Shown here: positions 7,047 to 13,975 of the stretch, piece by piece | Numbering within the stretch: position 1 is the stretch's first letter | Layout of the letters: every line of letters begins with the position of its first letter | Assembly (NCBI GenBank): GCA_022865555.1 | Contig: JALHTD010000203.1 | Coordinates: forward strand, 1-17,048 | Origin: Thermoanaerobaculaceae bacterium | GTDB lineage: Bacteria > Acidobacteriota > Thermoanaerobaculia > Thermoanaerobaculales > Thermoanaerobaculaceae | Length of the DNA stretch: 17,048 bases | Direction of reading: 5' to 3' | Notes under the pieces: generated by a model | What the model was told of the DNA's origin: nothing | Databases searched by the model: none | What the model saw: only the letters and a program-made list of their open reading frames with translations | Position numbers and translations under genes: made by a program

Positions 7047-7790
7047 CTAGCGGCCCTCCGGATAGTGGGGGTAGTGGCACTGCCAGCACAGGTACCTGCC
7101 GCCGTGTGTCGCGAGGTCGATGCGGCGAATCTCCTTTGCGCTTGGTGCATTCTGGGCGTGGCATTTGCCGCAGAACTCACGGTTGGTCGGTTTCTTCGGC
7201 AACGCCGACCGGGGGTCTTGCCTGTGCTGCGGAGAGGCCTCATGGCACGTCTCGCACTCGAGTGAGTCGTGGTGTGAGATGGCCTTGATTCTCGCGATCG
7301 ACGCGTGGCACGCCGAACATGTGCCGGGCACGTGGGGCGGCGTGGGGTCGTGGGGGTTGTGGCAGGTGGGGCAAGGCTTCATCGGGTTGTGGAGCTTTTC
7401 AAGAATTTGCGGAAAGCCCGTCGGGCGAGACGGCAGGTAGTTGTGACAGTACAGGCAGGCCCCTCGCTCACGCGGCACGAATGGTTTCTTTGCTTCCGGA
7501 TCGCTGGCGTGCTCGCTGGCGGGACCGTGGCAGACCTCGCACGCGAGCCCGCGGTGGAACGAGCTACTTTTCTTCTCGGCTTCCTCGGTGTGGCACTCCA
7601 CGCAGGTTTGCATCCCCGCATAGCGCACCGACTGGCTGGCTATTTCGTCGACGGCGGCGGCCCGGTAGTGACCGAGCTTGCCAAACGACTTGGGAACGAA
7701 GATGTGGCGCACCACAACAAGGGCCACCACCGCCACGGCGAAGAGGACTGCAAGCCTCGCAACCTGATCCGGAATTCTGAAGGTCCTCAA
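7047..7790 (-). CDS. Membrane-anchored octahaem c-type cytochrome
   Basis: A 247-residue cytochrome with one N-terminal hydrophobic helix (about 12-31, RLAVLFAVAVVALVVVRHIF) and no evident signal-peptidase site, so it probably stays anchored with its haems in the periplasm. Eight CXXCH sites start at C63, C84, C112, C140, C158, C179, C207 and C235. Extra histidines (SFHRG, KLHNP, ISHHDS, THGGRYL) supply plausible distal haem ligands for bis-His coordination. The start is TTG at 7790, preceded by AGGGGGG; an overlapping ATG at 7794 is in the wrong frame. It is the first gene of the cytochrome-FeS-NrfD unit, with a possible promoter at 7855-7884. The likely role is as redox partner of the Fe-S/NrfD membrane module, taking electrons from quinol or delivering them to it. 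It resembles NrfB-like or Cbc cytochromes in layout, but no specific family is certain. Confidence 0.92.
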   Translation of the reverse strand: MRTFRIPDQVARLAVLFAVAVVALVVVRHIFVPKSFGKLGHYRAAAVDEIASQSVRYAGMQTCVECHTEEAEKKSSSFHRGLACEVCHGPASEHASDPEAKKPFVPRERGACLYCHNYLPSRPTGFPQILEKLHNPMKPCPTCHNPHDPTPPHVPGTCSACHASIARIKAISHHDSLECETCHEASPQHRQDPRSALPKKPTNREFCGKCHAQNAPSAKEIRRIDLATHGGRYLCWQCHYPHYPEGR

Positions 7791-7854
7791 CCATCCCCCC
7801 TGGTGATTGAGACAAAGTAAAGAAAACCTGAGCCGAACCTTTGCTGCCCTTGCT

Positions 7855-7884
7855 TTGGTATCACATCCGCATTCCGAGCGTCAA
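7855..7884 (-). promoter_or_regulatory. Possible sigma-70 promoter of the octahaem cytochrome-FeS-NrfD operon
   Basis: On the minus strand TTGACG (7884-7879) is followed after 18 bases by TACCAA (7860-7855), with a TGA just before it (an extended -10 TGn). It lies in the 217-base gap (7791-8007) after glk and would give a leader of about 55-60 bases, AT-rich for this window, before the TTG start at 7790. No clear FNR- or Rex-type palindrome is seen next to it. Confidence 0.4.
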
Positions 7885-7946
7885 GGCACCCTCAAAGATG
7901 TGAGCCTGCTTTTCGCGGGTGCACTGCCGGCCAGCGATCGCAGAAT

Positions 7947-8012
7947 CCTGACCGGATCCCCGGTTTCGCTGGGGCGGGCCCGACGGGAGTTGGTTTGGCC
8001 GGACCGGTCAGG
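7947..8012. repeat. Inverted repeat across the glk stop codon, possible terminator
   Basis: CCTGACCGG at 7947-7955 is the exact reverse complement of CCGGTCAGG at 8004-8012, with 48 GC-rich bases between that hold smaller potential stems (CCCC...GGGG). The right arm contains the glk stop (TCA at 8008-8010 on the plus strand). It sits where transcription of gapN-glk should end and before the cytochrome promoter. There is no T-run, so a classical intrinsic terminator is not shown. Confidence 0.3.
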
Positions 8013-8997
8013 GCTGCGCGGGCGCCAGCGACGCCTCGAGAGCCGCACCCAGCAGGCCGGCGCGCGGATCGAGCGCCACGCGCAGCGGGATGCGGCTCAT
8101 GAGATCGCTCATCCGGCCCTTGTCGCGGAACGCCCGGAGGAACGTCCCGTCCTGGAGCTTGGGCAGGATCTTGGGCGCGATTCCGCCGCCGACGTAAACG
8201 CCTCCGGTGGCCATGGACCGGAGCGCCATGTTGCCGGCCTCCGACCCGTAGGCAACAACGAAGAGGTCGAGGGCCTGCTCGCAGGCGAGGTCTTGCTTCG
8301 CGAGCGCGTAGCGGGCGATAACCTGGCCGGGGTCCTCGCGCGCGATCGCCTGGGTGACCTCCGGCCAGGTGGAGACGCCCCGCTCCACCAGGAACCGGTA
8401 GATCCGCACGAGGCCGGGTCCGGAGACCGCCCGCTCGGCCGAGACCGGGAGGTAGGACTTCTCGAGGTAGGCGCCCAGCTCGCGCTGCAGCTCCCCCTGG
8501 GGGGAGAAACCGGCGTGCCCACCCTCCGTGGGGTTGGCGCGGTAGCGGCGCCCATCCCAGAACAGCACCGCCTGCCCGAGCCCGGTGCCGGCGCCGATCA
8601 CCGCCCGTGTGCCGTGGGTCTCGGCGACGCCCTCCTGCAGGGTGACGAAAGCCTTGGTGGGGAGCGCCAGCATGCCCATCGCCGCGGCGGCGAAGTCGTT
8701 GATGAGCCTGACCTGCGCCAGGCCGGTCTCCTGCGCGAGGCTCTGCTCGGTGAGGGACCAGGGGAGGTTGGGCGTCCGGCAGGCGCCGTCGATCACCGGG
8801 CCCGGGAGCCCGAAGCACGCAGCGGCCACCGGCTCGCGGACGTCCTTGAGGAACTCGAGCACGATCGGCGCCAGGCCGGGGTACCGTGGGCTCGGGAACA
8901 GCGTCTCCCTGACGATGTGGACCGACTCCCCCGCGGGTTCGGCCAGGGCGAGCAGCGTCTTGGTGCCACCCACATCGCCTGCCAGAACAAGCGTCAC
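8008..8997 (-). CDS. glk: Glucokinase (ROK-unrelated, E. coli Glk type)
   Basis: A 329-residue cytoplasmic kinase that phosphorylates glucose with ATP to glucose 6-phosphate. The N-terminal phosphate loop reads AGDVGGTKT (6-14), as in the group with E. coli Glk. LINDFAAAAMG carries the catalytic aspartate (D101). GAGTGLG (135-141) is the second phosphate-binding turn, and NPTEGGHAGFSP (155-166) the sugar-binding stretch. GGVYVGGGIAPKI near the C-terminus is the adenosine motif. The zinc-binding CxCGxxGC motif of ROK kinases is absent, which separates the two groups. Length is typical (E. coli Glk is 321 aa). The start is GTG at 8997 with GGAGG five bases before it. It lies 62 bases after the gapN stop in the same direction, so the two are likely one operon under the Rex-like site at 10695-10712. 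Confidence 0.93.
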   Translation of the reverse strand: MTLVLAGDVGGTKTLLALAEPAGESVHIVRETLFPSPRYPGLAPIVLEFLKDVREPVAAACFGLPGPVIDGACRTPNLPWSLTEQSLAQETGLAQVRLINDFAAAAMGMLALPTKAFVTLQEGVAETHGTRAVIGAGTGLGQAVLFWDGRRYRANPTEGGHAGFSPQGELQRELGAYLEKSYLPVSAERAVSGPGLVRIYRFLVERGVSTWPEVTQAIAREDPGQVIARYALAKQDLACEQALDLFVVAYGSEAGNMALRSMATGGVYVGGGIAPKILPKLQDGTFLRAFRDKGRMSDLMSRIPLRVALDPRAGLLGAALEASLAPAQP

Positions 8998-9059
8998 GGT
9001 CGCCTCCAGCGCGGTCGAAAGGCCGCACCCCCGATTATCACCGGGCTGGGCCTCTCTTT

Positions 9060-10679
9060 CTAGAGGATGAAGTCCGTCGACACGAAGTTGGACAGCCGGT
9101 CCCGGACGGTCCTGGTGATGATCGCCTTGTTCAGCGGGTTGTCCTTGGCCGCCACCAGCGTCCTGATCGTGAAGACGCGCAGGGCGTCCGAGACCGAGAG
9201 CGTGCCCTCGGCCGAGTCCTTGCGGCCCGTGAAGGGGAACGCGTCAGGGCCGCGCTGGCACTGGCTGTTGATGTTGAGCCGGCACACCTGGTTGACCATC
9301 GGGTCGATGAGGCGCGCGATGACTTCCGCGTCGGTCCCGAAGATCGAGAGCTGCTGGCCGTACTTGGACTCGACGACGTAGCGGATCGGCTCTTCCAAGT
9401 CCTCGAACGGCAACACGGGCACGACCGGCCCGAACTGCTCCTCGCGGTAGAGCCTGGACTCCGGGCTGGTCGGGTACACGATGGCGGGGTAGAAGAACGT
9501 CCCGCGGACTGTTCCGCCGCCCTCGTTCACCACTCTGCCGCCGAGGCGCACGGCCTCCCGGACGAGTTCGGACAGGTAGCCTGTCTTGCCCGGCTCCGGC
9601 AACGGCGTGATAGCGACCCCGTCCTCCCACGGCATGCCGACCTTGAGCTCCGCGACCGCCTTGGAGAGGCGCCGGAGGAAGTCGTCGGCGACTCTGGAGT
9701 GGACGAAGACGATCTTGATGGCCGTGCAGCGCTGCCCGTTGAACGAAAGCGAGCCCAGGACGCACTCCCGCACCGCCAGGTCGAGGTCGGCGTCGGGAAG
9801 GACGATGGCGGGGTTCTTGGCCTCGAGGCCCAGCACCGAGCGGAGGCGGTGCGGCTGGGGGTGGGCCTTCTTGAGGGCGTCCGCCGCCCCGCTCGTTCCG
9901 ATGAAGGCGAACACGTTGACCTTGCCGGAGGCCATCAGCGGGGTCATGGTCTCGCGCCCGCTGCCGTAGACCGTGTTCACCACCCCGGGCGGGAACGAGT
10001 CGCGGAACGCCTCGAGCAGCGGGCGGTGGAGCAGCACGCCCAGACGCGGCGGCTTGAAGACCACCGTGTTGCCCATGATCAGGGCGGGGATGAGGATCGT
10101 GAAGGTCTCGTTGAGGGGGTCGTTGTAAGGCCCCGCGCACAGCACGACGCCGAGCGGCGCGCGCCGTACCTGGCCGATGATCCCCTGCTGGATCACGAAC
10201 CGCGAGGACGTGCGGTCGAGGTCTTTGAGGGCGTCGATGGTGTCCCGGACGTAGTCCACCGTGCGGTCGAACTCCTTCTCGGAGTCGGCGCGCGACTTGG
10301 CGATCTCCCACATGAGGAGCTTCACGACCTCGGCGCGGCGGGCGATCATGCGGTGAACGAACCCCTCGACGTGAGCGATGCGGTCCGCCACCGACATGGT
10401 GGCCCAGGGGCCGCGGCCGTTGTCCCAGGCCCGGACCGCCGCCTCCAACGTCGCCAGCGCCTCCTTCGCACCGAAGAGCGGGAAGCTCCCGATCACACGC
10501 TGGACCGGACCGGTCGGCGTCTCGACGCAGATGGGAGAGGCCACCTCCTGCATCGGGCCCTCCCAGAGCCGGATCTCGCCGTCTACGAGGTACTCGCGCT
10601 GCTCGACCGGGCCGGCGAGAGCCAGATCGGCTGGAAGCCCTGCCGGGTCCGGGAACACCAGCCTGTCCGCGACGCTCAT
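9060..10679 (-). CDS. gapN: Aldehyde dehydrogenase family, likely NADP-dependent non-phosphorylating glyceraldehyde-3-phosphate dehydrogenase
   Basis: A 539-residue ALDH-fold enzyme. GapN oxidises glyceraldehyde 3-phosphate directly to 3-phosphoglycerate with NAD(P)+, bypassing 1,3-bisphosphoglycerate and its ATP. Catalytic residues are all present: N186 in AGPYNDPLNE, E286 in LGLEAKNP and the nucleophile C318 in SFNGQRCTA. K209 in VVFKPP and FIGTSGAA (259-266) belong to the cofactor site. The C-terminal CQRGPDAFPFTGRKDSAEGT is what I associate with the long GapN/ALDH11-like subgroup rather than with succinate-semialdehyde or betaine-aldehyde enzymes. The N-terminus (~90 residues) is longer than in streptococcal GapN (475 aa). 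ATG 10679 has GGAGG six bases upstream. Being paired with glk supports a glycolytic role. The ALDH call is certain; substrate and cofactor are inferred. Confidence 0.85.
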   Translation of the reverse strand: MSVADRLVFPDPAGLPADLALAGPVEQREYLVDGEIRLWEGPMQEVASPICVETPTGPVQRVIGSFPLFGAKEALATLEAAVRAWDNGRGPWATMSVADRIAHVEGFVHRMIARRAEVVKLLMWEIAKSRADSEKEFDRTVDYVRDTIDALKDLDRTSSRFVIQQGIIGQVRRAPLGVVLCAGPYNDPLNETFTILIPALIMGNTVVFKPPRLGVLLHRPLLEAFRDSFPPGVVNTVYGSGRETMTPLMASGKVNVFAFIGTSGAADALKKAHPQPHRLRSVLGLEAKNPAIVLPDADLDLAVRECVLGSLSFNGQRCTAIKIVFVHSRVADDFLRRLSKAVAELKVGMPWEDGVAITPLPEPGKTGYLSELVREAVRLGGRVVNEGGGTVRGTFFYPAIVYPTSPESRLYREEQFGPVVPVLPFEDLEEPIRYVVESKYGQQLSIFGTDAEVIARLIDPMVNQVCRLNINSQCQRGPDAFPFTGRKDSAEGTLSVSDALRVFTIRTLVAAKDNPLNKAIITRTVRDRLSNFVSTDFIL

Positions 10680-10694
10680 GATGCACCTCCGTAT

Positions 10695-10712
10695 TTGTGA
10701 AGCAGTTCACAA
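10695..10712 (-). promoter_or_regulatory. Rex-type operator upstream of gapN-glk
   Basis: TTGTGAAGCAGTTCACAA is a perfect palindrome with 7-base arms and a 4-base centre. It equals the published Rex consensus TTGTGAA-N4-TTCACAA in arm sequence, spacing and total length. Rex is a repressor that leaves DNA when NADH/NAD+ rises. The site starts only 4 bases upstream of the gapN ribosome site (10686-10690) and 15 bases before the ATG, so a bound protein would block either promoter clearance or early elongation. The core promoter is not obvious in the GC-rich 10713-10788. No rex gene is in the window. Confidence 0.8.
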
Positions 10713-10788
10713 GCGGCAGACCTCGACGCCCGCCGCCTCCGACAGCCTCATCGCCTCCGGCAGCCGCGGCATTCCTGCGCCGGCGGAC

Positions 10789-11922
10789 CTAGCCGAGCCG
10801 CCTCCGGAAGCGCAACCGGGCGAGGCCCAGGATCGCAACTCCCATCACCACAAGGGCGAGCGCCTGCGGCCAGAGTACCGCAAGACCGACGCCCTTGAGG
10901 AACACGCCGCGCAGGATGACGAGGTAGTAGCGCAGGGGCACGAGGTACGTGAGGGCCTGGAAGAACGCCGGCATGTTCTGGATCGGGAACGCGAACCCCG
11001 AGAGCAGCATCTGCGGCAGGATGAAGACGAACGCCGAGAGCATCATCGCCTGCTGCTGCGTCTGGGCAAGAGTCGAGATGAACAGGCCCAGGCCCAGCGT
11101 GCAGAGCATGTAGGGGAGCGTGAGCAGGAGCAGGGTCAGCAAAGACCCGCGCAGCGGCACCCTGAACCAGAAGAGCACGACCGGGAGCACCGTGAAGACC
11201 TCTACCAGGCCCACGAGAGCGTAGGGAATGAGCTTGCCGACGATCAGTTGCCCCGGCGTCAGCGGCGTGACCAGGAGCTGCTCCATCGTGCCGAGCTCCG
11301 ACTCCCGCACGACCGCCATCGCGGTGAGCATCATGGTCATGATCATGATGATCAGCCCCAGGATCCCCGGCACCATGTAGTTCCGGCTCACCAGGTCGGG
11401 GTTGTAGAGAACTGTGGGGCGCAGACTCACCAGCGGCACGGTGCCCGCGGCCACCGAGGCGTCCTGAAGCACGGTGGCGGCGTAGGCGAGCCCGATCGTG
11501 CCGCTCATGGCGTCGGCGCCGTCGGCGACGAGCTGGACGCGTCCGGGCCTGCCGGCGGAACGCTCCGCCTCGAAGCCGGCCGGGATCGTGAGCGCGACCC
11601 GCGCCCTGCCCGACTGCAGCAGCGGGTCGAACTGCTCCTGCGAGTCCACGTTGGCCGTGACGCGAAAGTACGCCGAGCTCGTGAAGCGGTCGGCGAGCCG
11701 GCGGCTGGCGGCGGTGCGGTCGAGGTCGCACACCGCGAGCTCCACGCGCTTGATGTCGGTCGTGGCGGCGTAGCCGAGGAGCGTGAGCTGTATGACCGGC
11801 GCGATGAAGAGGATGGGCAGGATCTTGGGGTCCCTCCGGAGCTGCAGCAGCTCCTTGACCAGGATGTTGACGAGCGTCCTGACGGCCCGTCCTGCTCTCG
11901 ACCCGCGATCCCCGTTTCCCAT
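10789..11922 (-). CDS. ABC-2 type efflux permease (YbhR-like)
   Basis: A 377-residue inner-membrane permease, the last gene of the efflux operon. After a short cytoplasmic start (VNILVKELLQLRRDPK) come one membrane helix (PILFIAPVIQLTLLGYAA), a large periplasmic domain of about 130 residues (from TTDIKRVELAVCDLD to PTVLYNPDL), and five C-terminal helices. Family marks are YNPDLVSRNYMVPGILGLI and AVVRESELGTMEQLLVTPLTPGQLIVGKLIPY. The frame stays open for 1.3 kb further upstream, but that part is a shadow of the previous permease. I start at ATG 11922, whose A is the last base of the upstream TGA (TGATG junction), with GGAG eight bases before it. It most likely forms a heterodimer with its upstream neighbour, as YbhS/YbhR do. 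The exported substrate is not known. Confidence 0.92.
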   Translation of the reverse strand: MGNGDRGSRAGRAVRTLVNILVKELLQLRRDPKILPILFIAPVIQLTLLGYAATTDIKRVELAVCDLDRTAASRRLADRFTSSAYFRVTANVDSQEQFDPLLQSGRARVALTIPAGFEAERSAGRPGRVQLVADGADAMSGTIGLAYAATVLQDASVAAGTVPLVSLRPTVLYNPDLVSRNYMVPGILGLIIMIMTMMLTAMAVVRESELGTMEQLLVTPLTPGQLIVGKLIPYALVGLVEVFTVLPVVLFWFRVPLRGSLLTLLLLTLPYMLCTLGLGLFISTLAQTQQQAMMLSAFVFILPQMLLSGFAFPIQNMPAFFQALTYLVPLRYYLVILRGVFLKGVGLAVLWPQALALVVMGVAILGLARLRFRRRLG

Positions 11923-13025
11923 CACAGGCTCCGCACCGTTCGGGCGGTGGCGACGGCGAGCACAACGGCGCCGTAGACCAGCAGGCCCACCGCCTGGTTC
12001 CACCAGACCTCGGGGCCGGCGCCCTTGAGGATGATCTCGCGGAGCGCCGTCAAGAAGTAGCGGGCCGGGACCAGATGGGTGATGAGCTGGAGGGCGGGCG
12101 GCATCGACGAGATTGGGAAGATGAAGCCGGAGAGGATGAAGGTCGGCAACATCGAGGAGAGCAGGCCGAGCTGGAAGGCGACCTGTTGAGTCTCCGCCAC
12201 GGTCGAGACGAGGACGCCCCACCCGAGGCTCGCGGCCAGGAACAGAAGGGTCACGGCCGCGAGCCAGACCAGCGAGCCGCGGACGTGAACGTCGAAGAGC
12301 AGCCTGGCGATCACCAGGGCTCCCGTGGCCGCTCCCGAGGCCAGCAGAAGGTACGGAAGGGTCTTTCCGATCAGCAGCTCGATGGCGACCAGCGGCGTGG
12401 CTCGGAGCGACTCCATGGTTCCGCGTTCCTTCTCGCGCACGACCGCCAGCGCCGTTGCGATCACCGACGTCACCATCAGGATGAACGCCAGCAGCCCCGG
12501 CACCAGGAAGCGCGCGGAGCTGAGGTCGGGGTTGTACCAGACCAGAGGCACCGGGGCGACCGCGGCGTCGCGTGCGTTCTTCCGGATCACCGGCGAAACC
12601 GAGCCCACGATCTGGCGCGCGTACCCAAGGATCGTGGTCGCAGTCTGGGAGTCGGAGCCGTCGAGCACAAACTGGAGCGCCGTCGAACGACGCGCCGCGA
12701 GGTCGACGCCGTAGCCGGAGGGGATCACGAGCGCGGCCTGGACCCGCCCCGAGTCGAAGAGGGTATCGAGGACACGGGGGTCCCGGCCCTGCGAGACGAG
12801 GTCGAAGTAGCCGCTCTGCAGGAACGCCTGGGCGACGTCGCGGGAGGCGCGCGTGCCGTCCTGGTCCACGACCGCGAAGCGAATGTGCTGCACGTCGAAC
12901 GAGAGCGCATAGCCGTAGATGAGCAGCATGACCATGGGCATGCCGAGCAGGGTGAGCGCCGTGCGAGGATCCCGTCGCAGCTGCAGCAGCTCCTTGACCG
13001 CGATTGCCAGGGTGCGCCGCAGCAT
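11922..13025 (-). CDS. ABC-2 type efflux permease (YbhS-like)
   Basis: A 367-residue permease, paralogous to the next gene. It has the same plan: MLRRTLAIAVKELLQLRRDP on the cytoplasmic side, a first helix at about 24-42, a periplasmic domain from about 43 to 170 (VQHIRFAVVDQDGTRASRD ... WYNPDLSSARFLVPG), then five helices, with AVVREKERGTMESLRATPLVAIELLIGK between helices two and three. The longer open frame (to 13811) overlaps the ATPase and is not used. ATG 13025 forms a TGATG junction with the ATPase stop. Such tight coupling implies equal synthesis of the two permeases. The ELLQLRRDP start is shared almost exactly by both permeases, as expected for the coupling face to the ATPases. Confidence 0.92.
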   Translation of the reverse strand: MLRRTLAIAVKELLQLRRDPRTALTLLGMPMVMLLIYGYALSFDVQHIRFAVVDQDGTRASRDVAQAFLQSGYFDLVSQGRDPRVLDTLFDSGRVQAALVIPSGYGVDLAARRSTALQFVLDGSDSQTATTILGYARQIVGSVSPVIRKNARDAAVAPVPLVWYNPDLSSARFLVPGLLAFILMVTSVIATALAVVREKERGTMESLRATPLVAIELLIGKTLPYLLLASGAATGALVIARLLFDVHVRGSLVWLAAVTLLFLAASLGWGVLVSTVAETQQVAFQLGLLSSMLPTFILSGFIFPISSMPPALQLITHLVPARYFLTALREIILKGAGPEVWWNQAVGLLVYGAVVLAVATARTVRSL

Positions 13026-13975
13026 CACGCCGCCTCGCCTTCGGCCCTCGCGATGACGTGGATGAAGACGTCCTCGAGCGAAGGCGAGATCGCCCGCACC
13101 GTCGCGTTTTCGCAGCCGACCGCGTCGAGGCTGCGCGCGAGCGAGGCTCCCACTGCGGGGTCGCCCAGCACGACGTGGAGGCGCTCGCCGAACAGCGCAA
13201 CCTCGACGACCCCCGGCAGCTCCTCCAGCCTGGCCATGGCCTGGGCCGGGCGGCCGCAGGTCACCTCCACCACGGTCCCCTGTGGGAAAACGCTCTTGAG
13301 GTCGGGCACGCTGTCGAGGGCGAGCAGGCGGCCGGCGTGCATGAGGGCCACCCTGTGACAGCGCTCCGCCTCGTCCATGTAGTGCGTGGTCACGAACACG
13401 GTCTTGCCCGCGGCCGCGAGCTCGTCGATGAGGTCCCAGAAACGGCGCCTCGCCTCGGGATCCACGCCGCCGGTGGGCTCGTCGAGAAACACGATGGGCG
13501 GCTCGTGCAGGAGGGCAGCCACGAGCGCCAGCCGCTGTCGGTAACCGCCCGGGAGGCTGCGCACCAGTGCGTGACGGCTGTGCTCGAGGTCGGCGGTCAC
13601 GACGGCCCACTCCGCGCGGCCGGCCATCTCGGCGCCGAAGAGTCCGTACGCGCCGCCCCAGAAACGCAGGTTCTCCTCGACCGTGAGGTCGTTGTAGAGC
13701 GAGAAGCGCTGCGACATGTACCCGATGCGCCGCTTGATCTCCGCGGCCTGGGTGGCAACGTCGAAGCCGAGCACCGACGCCGATCCCGAGGATGGCGCCA
13801 GCAACCCACACAGCATCCGGATCGTCGTGGTCTTGCCGGCGCCGTTCGAGCCCAGGAAGCCGAAGATCTCGCCCGGCCGCACCTCGAACGACACGCGGTC
13901 CACGGCCACGAAAGGGCCGAACGTCCGCGTGAGGTCACGCGCGACGACGGCCGGCTGCGGCGAACCCCCGTTCAC
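13025..13975 (-). CDS. ABC transporter ATPase (YbhF-like half, catalytic His present, altered signature)
   Basis: A 316-residue ATPase that should power the ABC-2 permeases. Walker A is GSNGAGKTT (42-50), the Q-loop is MSQRFSLYND (Q89), Walker B is IVFLDEP (161-167), the D-loop GGVDPE follows, and the switch histidine H198 is in VTTHYMDEAE. The ABC signature reads LPGGY (141-145) instead of LSGGQ, so the serine that contacts ATP in the opposite site is replaced by proline. About 80 C-terminal residues (from QGTVVEVTC) form the small extra domain common in drug-export ATPases, ending SPSLEDVFIHVIAR. GTG 13975 is a GTGA junction with the channel gene stop, so 4 bases overlap. The open frame upstream of this is shadow. 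It likely pairs with the ATPase at 15435-16379, whose defects complement its own. Confidence 0.92.
   Translation of the reverse strand: MNGGSPQPAVVARDLTRTFGPFVAVDRVSFEVRPGEIFGFLGSNGAGKTTTIRMLCGLLAPSSGSASVLGFDVATQAAEIKRRIGYMSQRFSLYNDLTVEENLRFWGGAYGLFGAEMAGRAEWAVVTADLEHSRHALVRSLPGGYRQRLALVAALLHEPPIVFLDEPTGGVDPEARRRFWDLIDELAAAGKTVFVTTHYMDEAERCHRVALMHAGRLLALDSVPDLKSVFPQGTVVEVTCGRPAQAMARLEELPGVVEVALFGERLHVVLGDPAVGASLARSLDAVGCENATVRAISPSLEDVFIHVIARAEGEAA

Noticed and set aside
7791..7830. Search for an FNR- or Rex-type site before the cytochrome operon
   Set aside because: Only half-site-like fragments (TTGTCTCAATC on the minus strand); no palindrome with the required symmetry.
10789..13200. 803-codon open frame that looks like a giant fusion permease
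   Set aside because: Its first ~425 codons are the out-of-frame shadow of the YbhS-like permease; the real gene begins at the TGATG junction at 11922.
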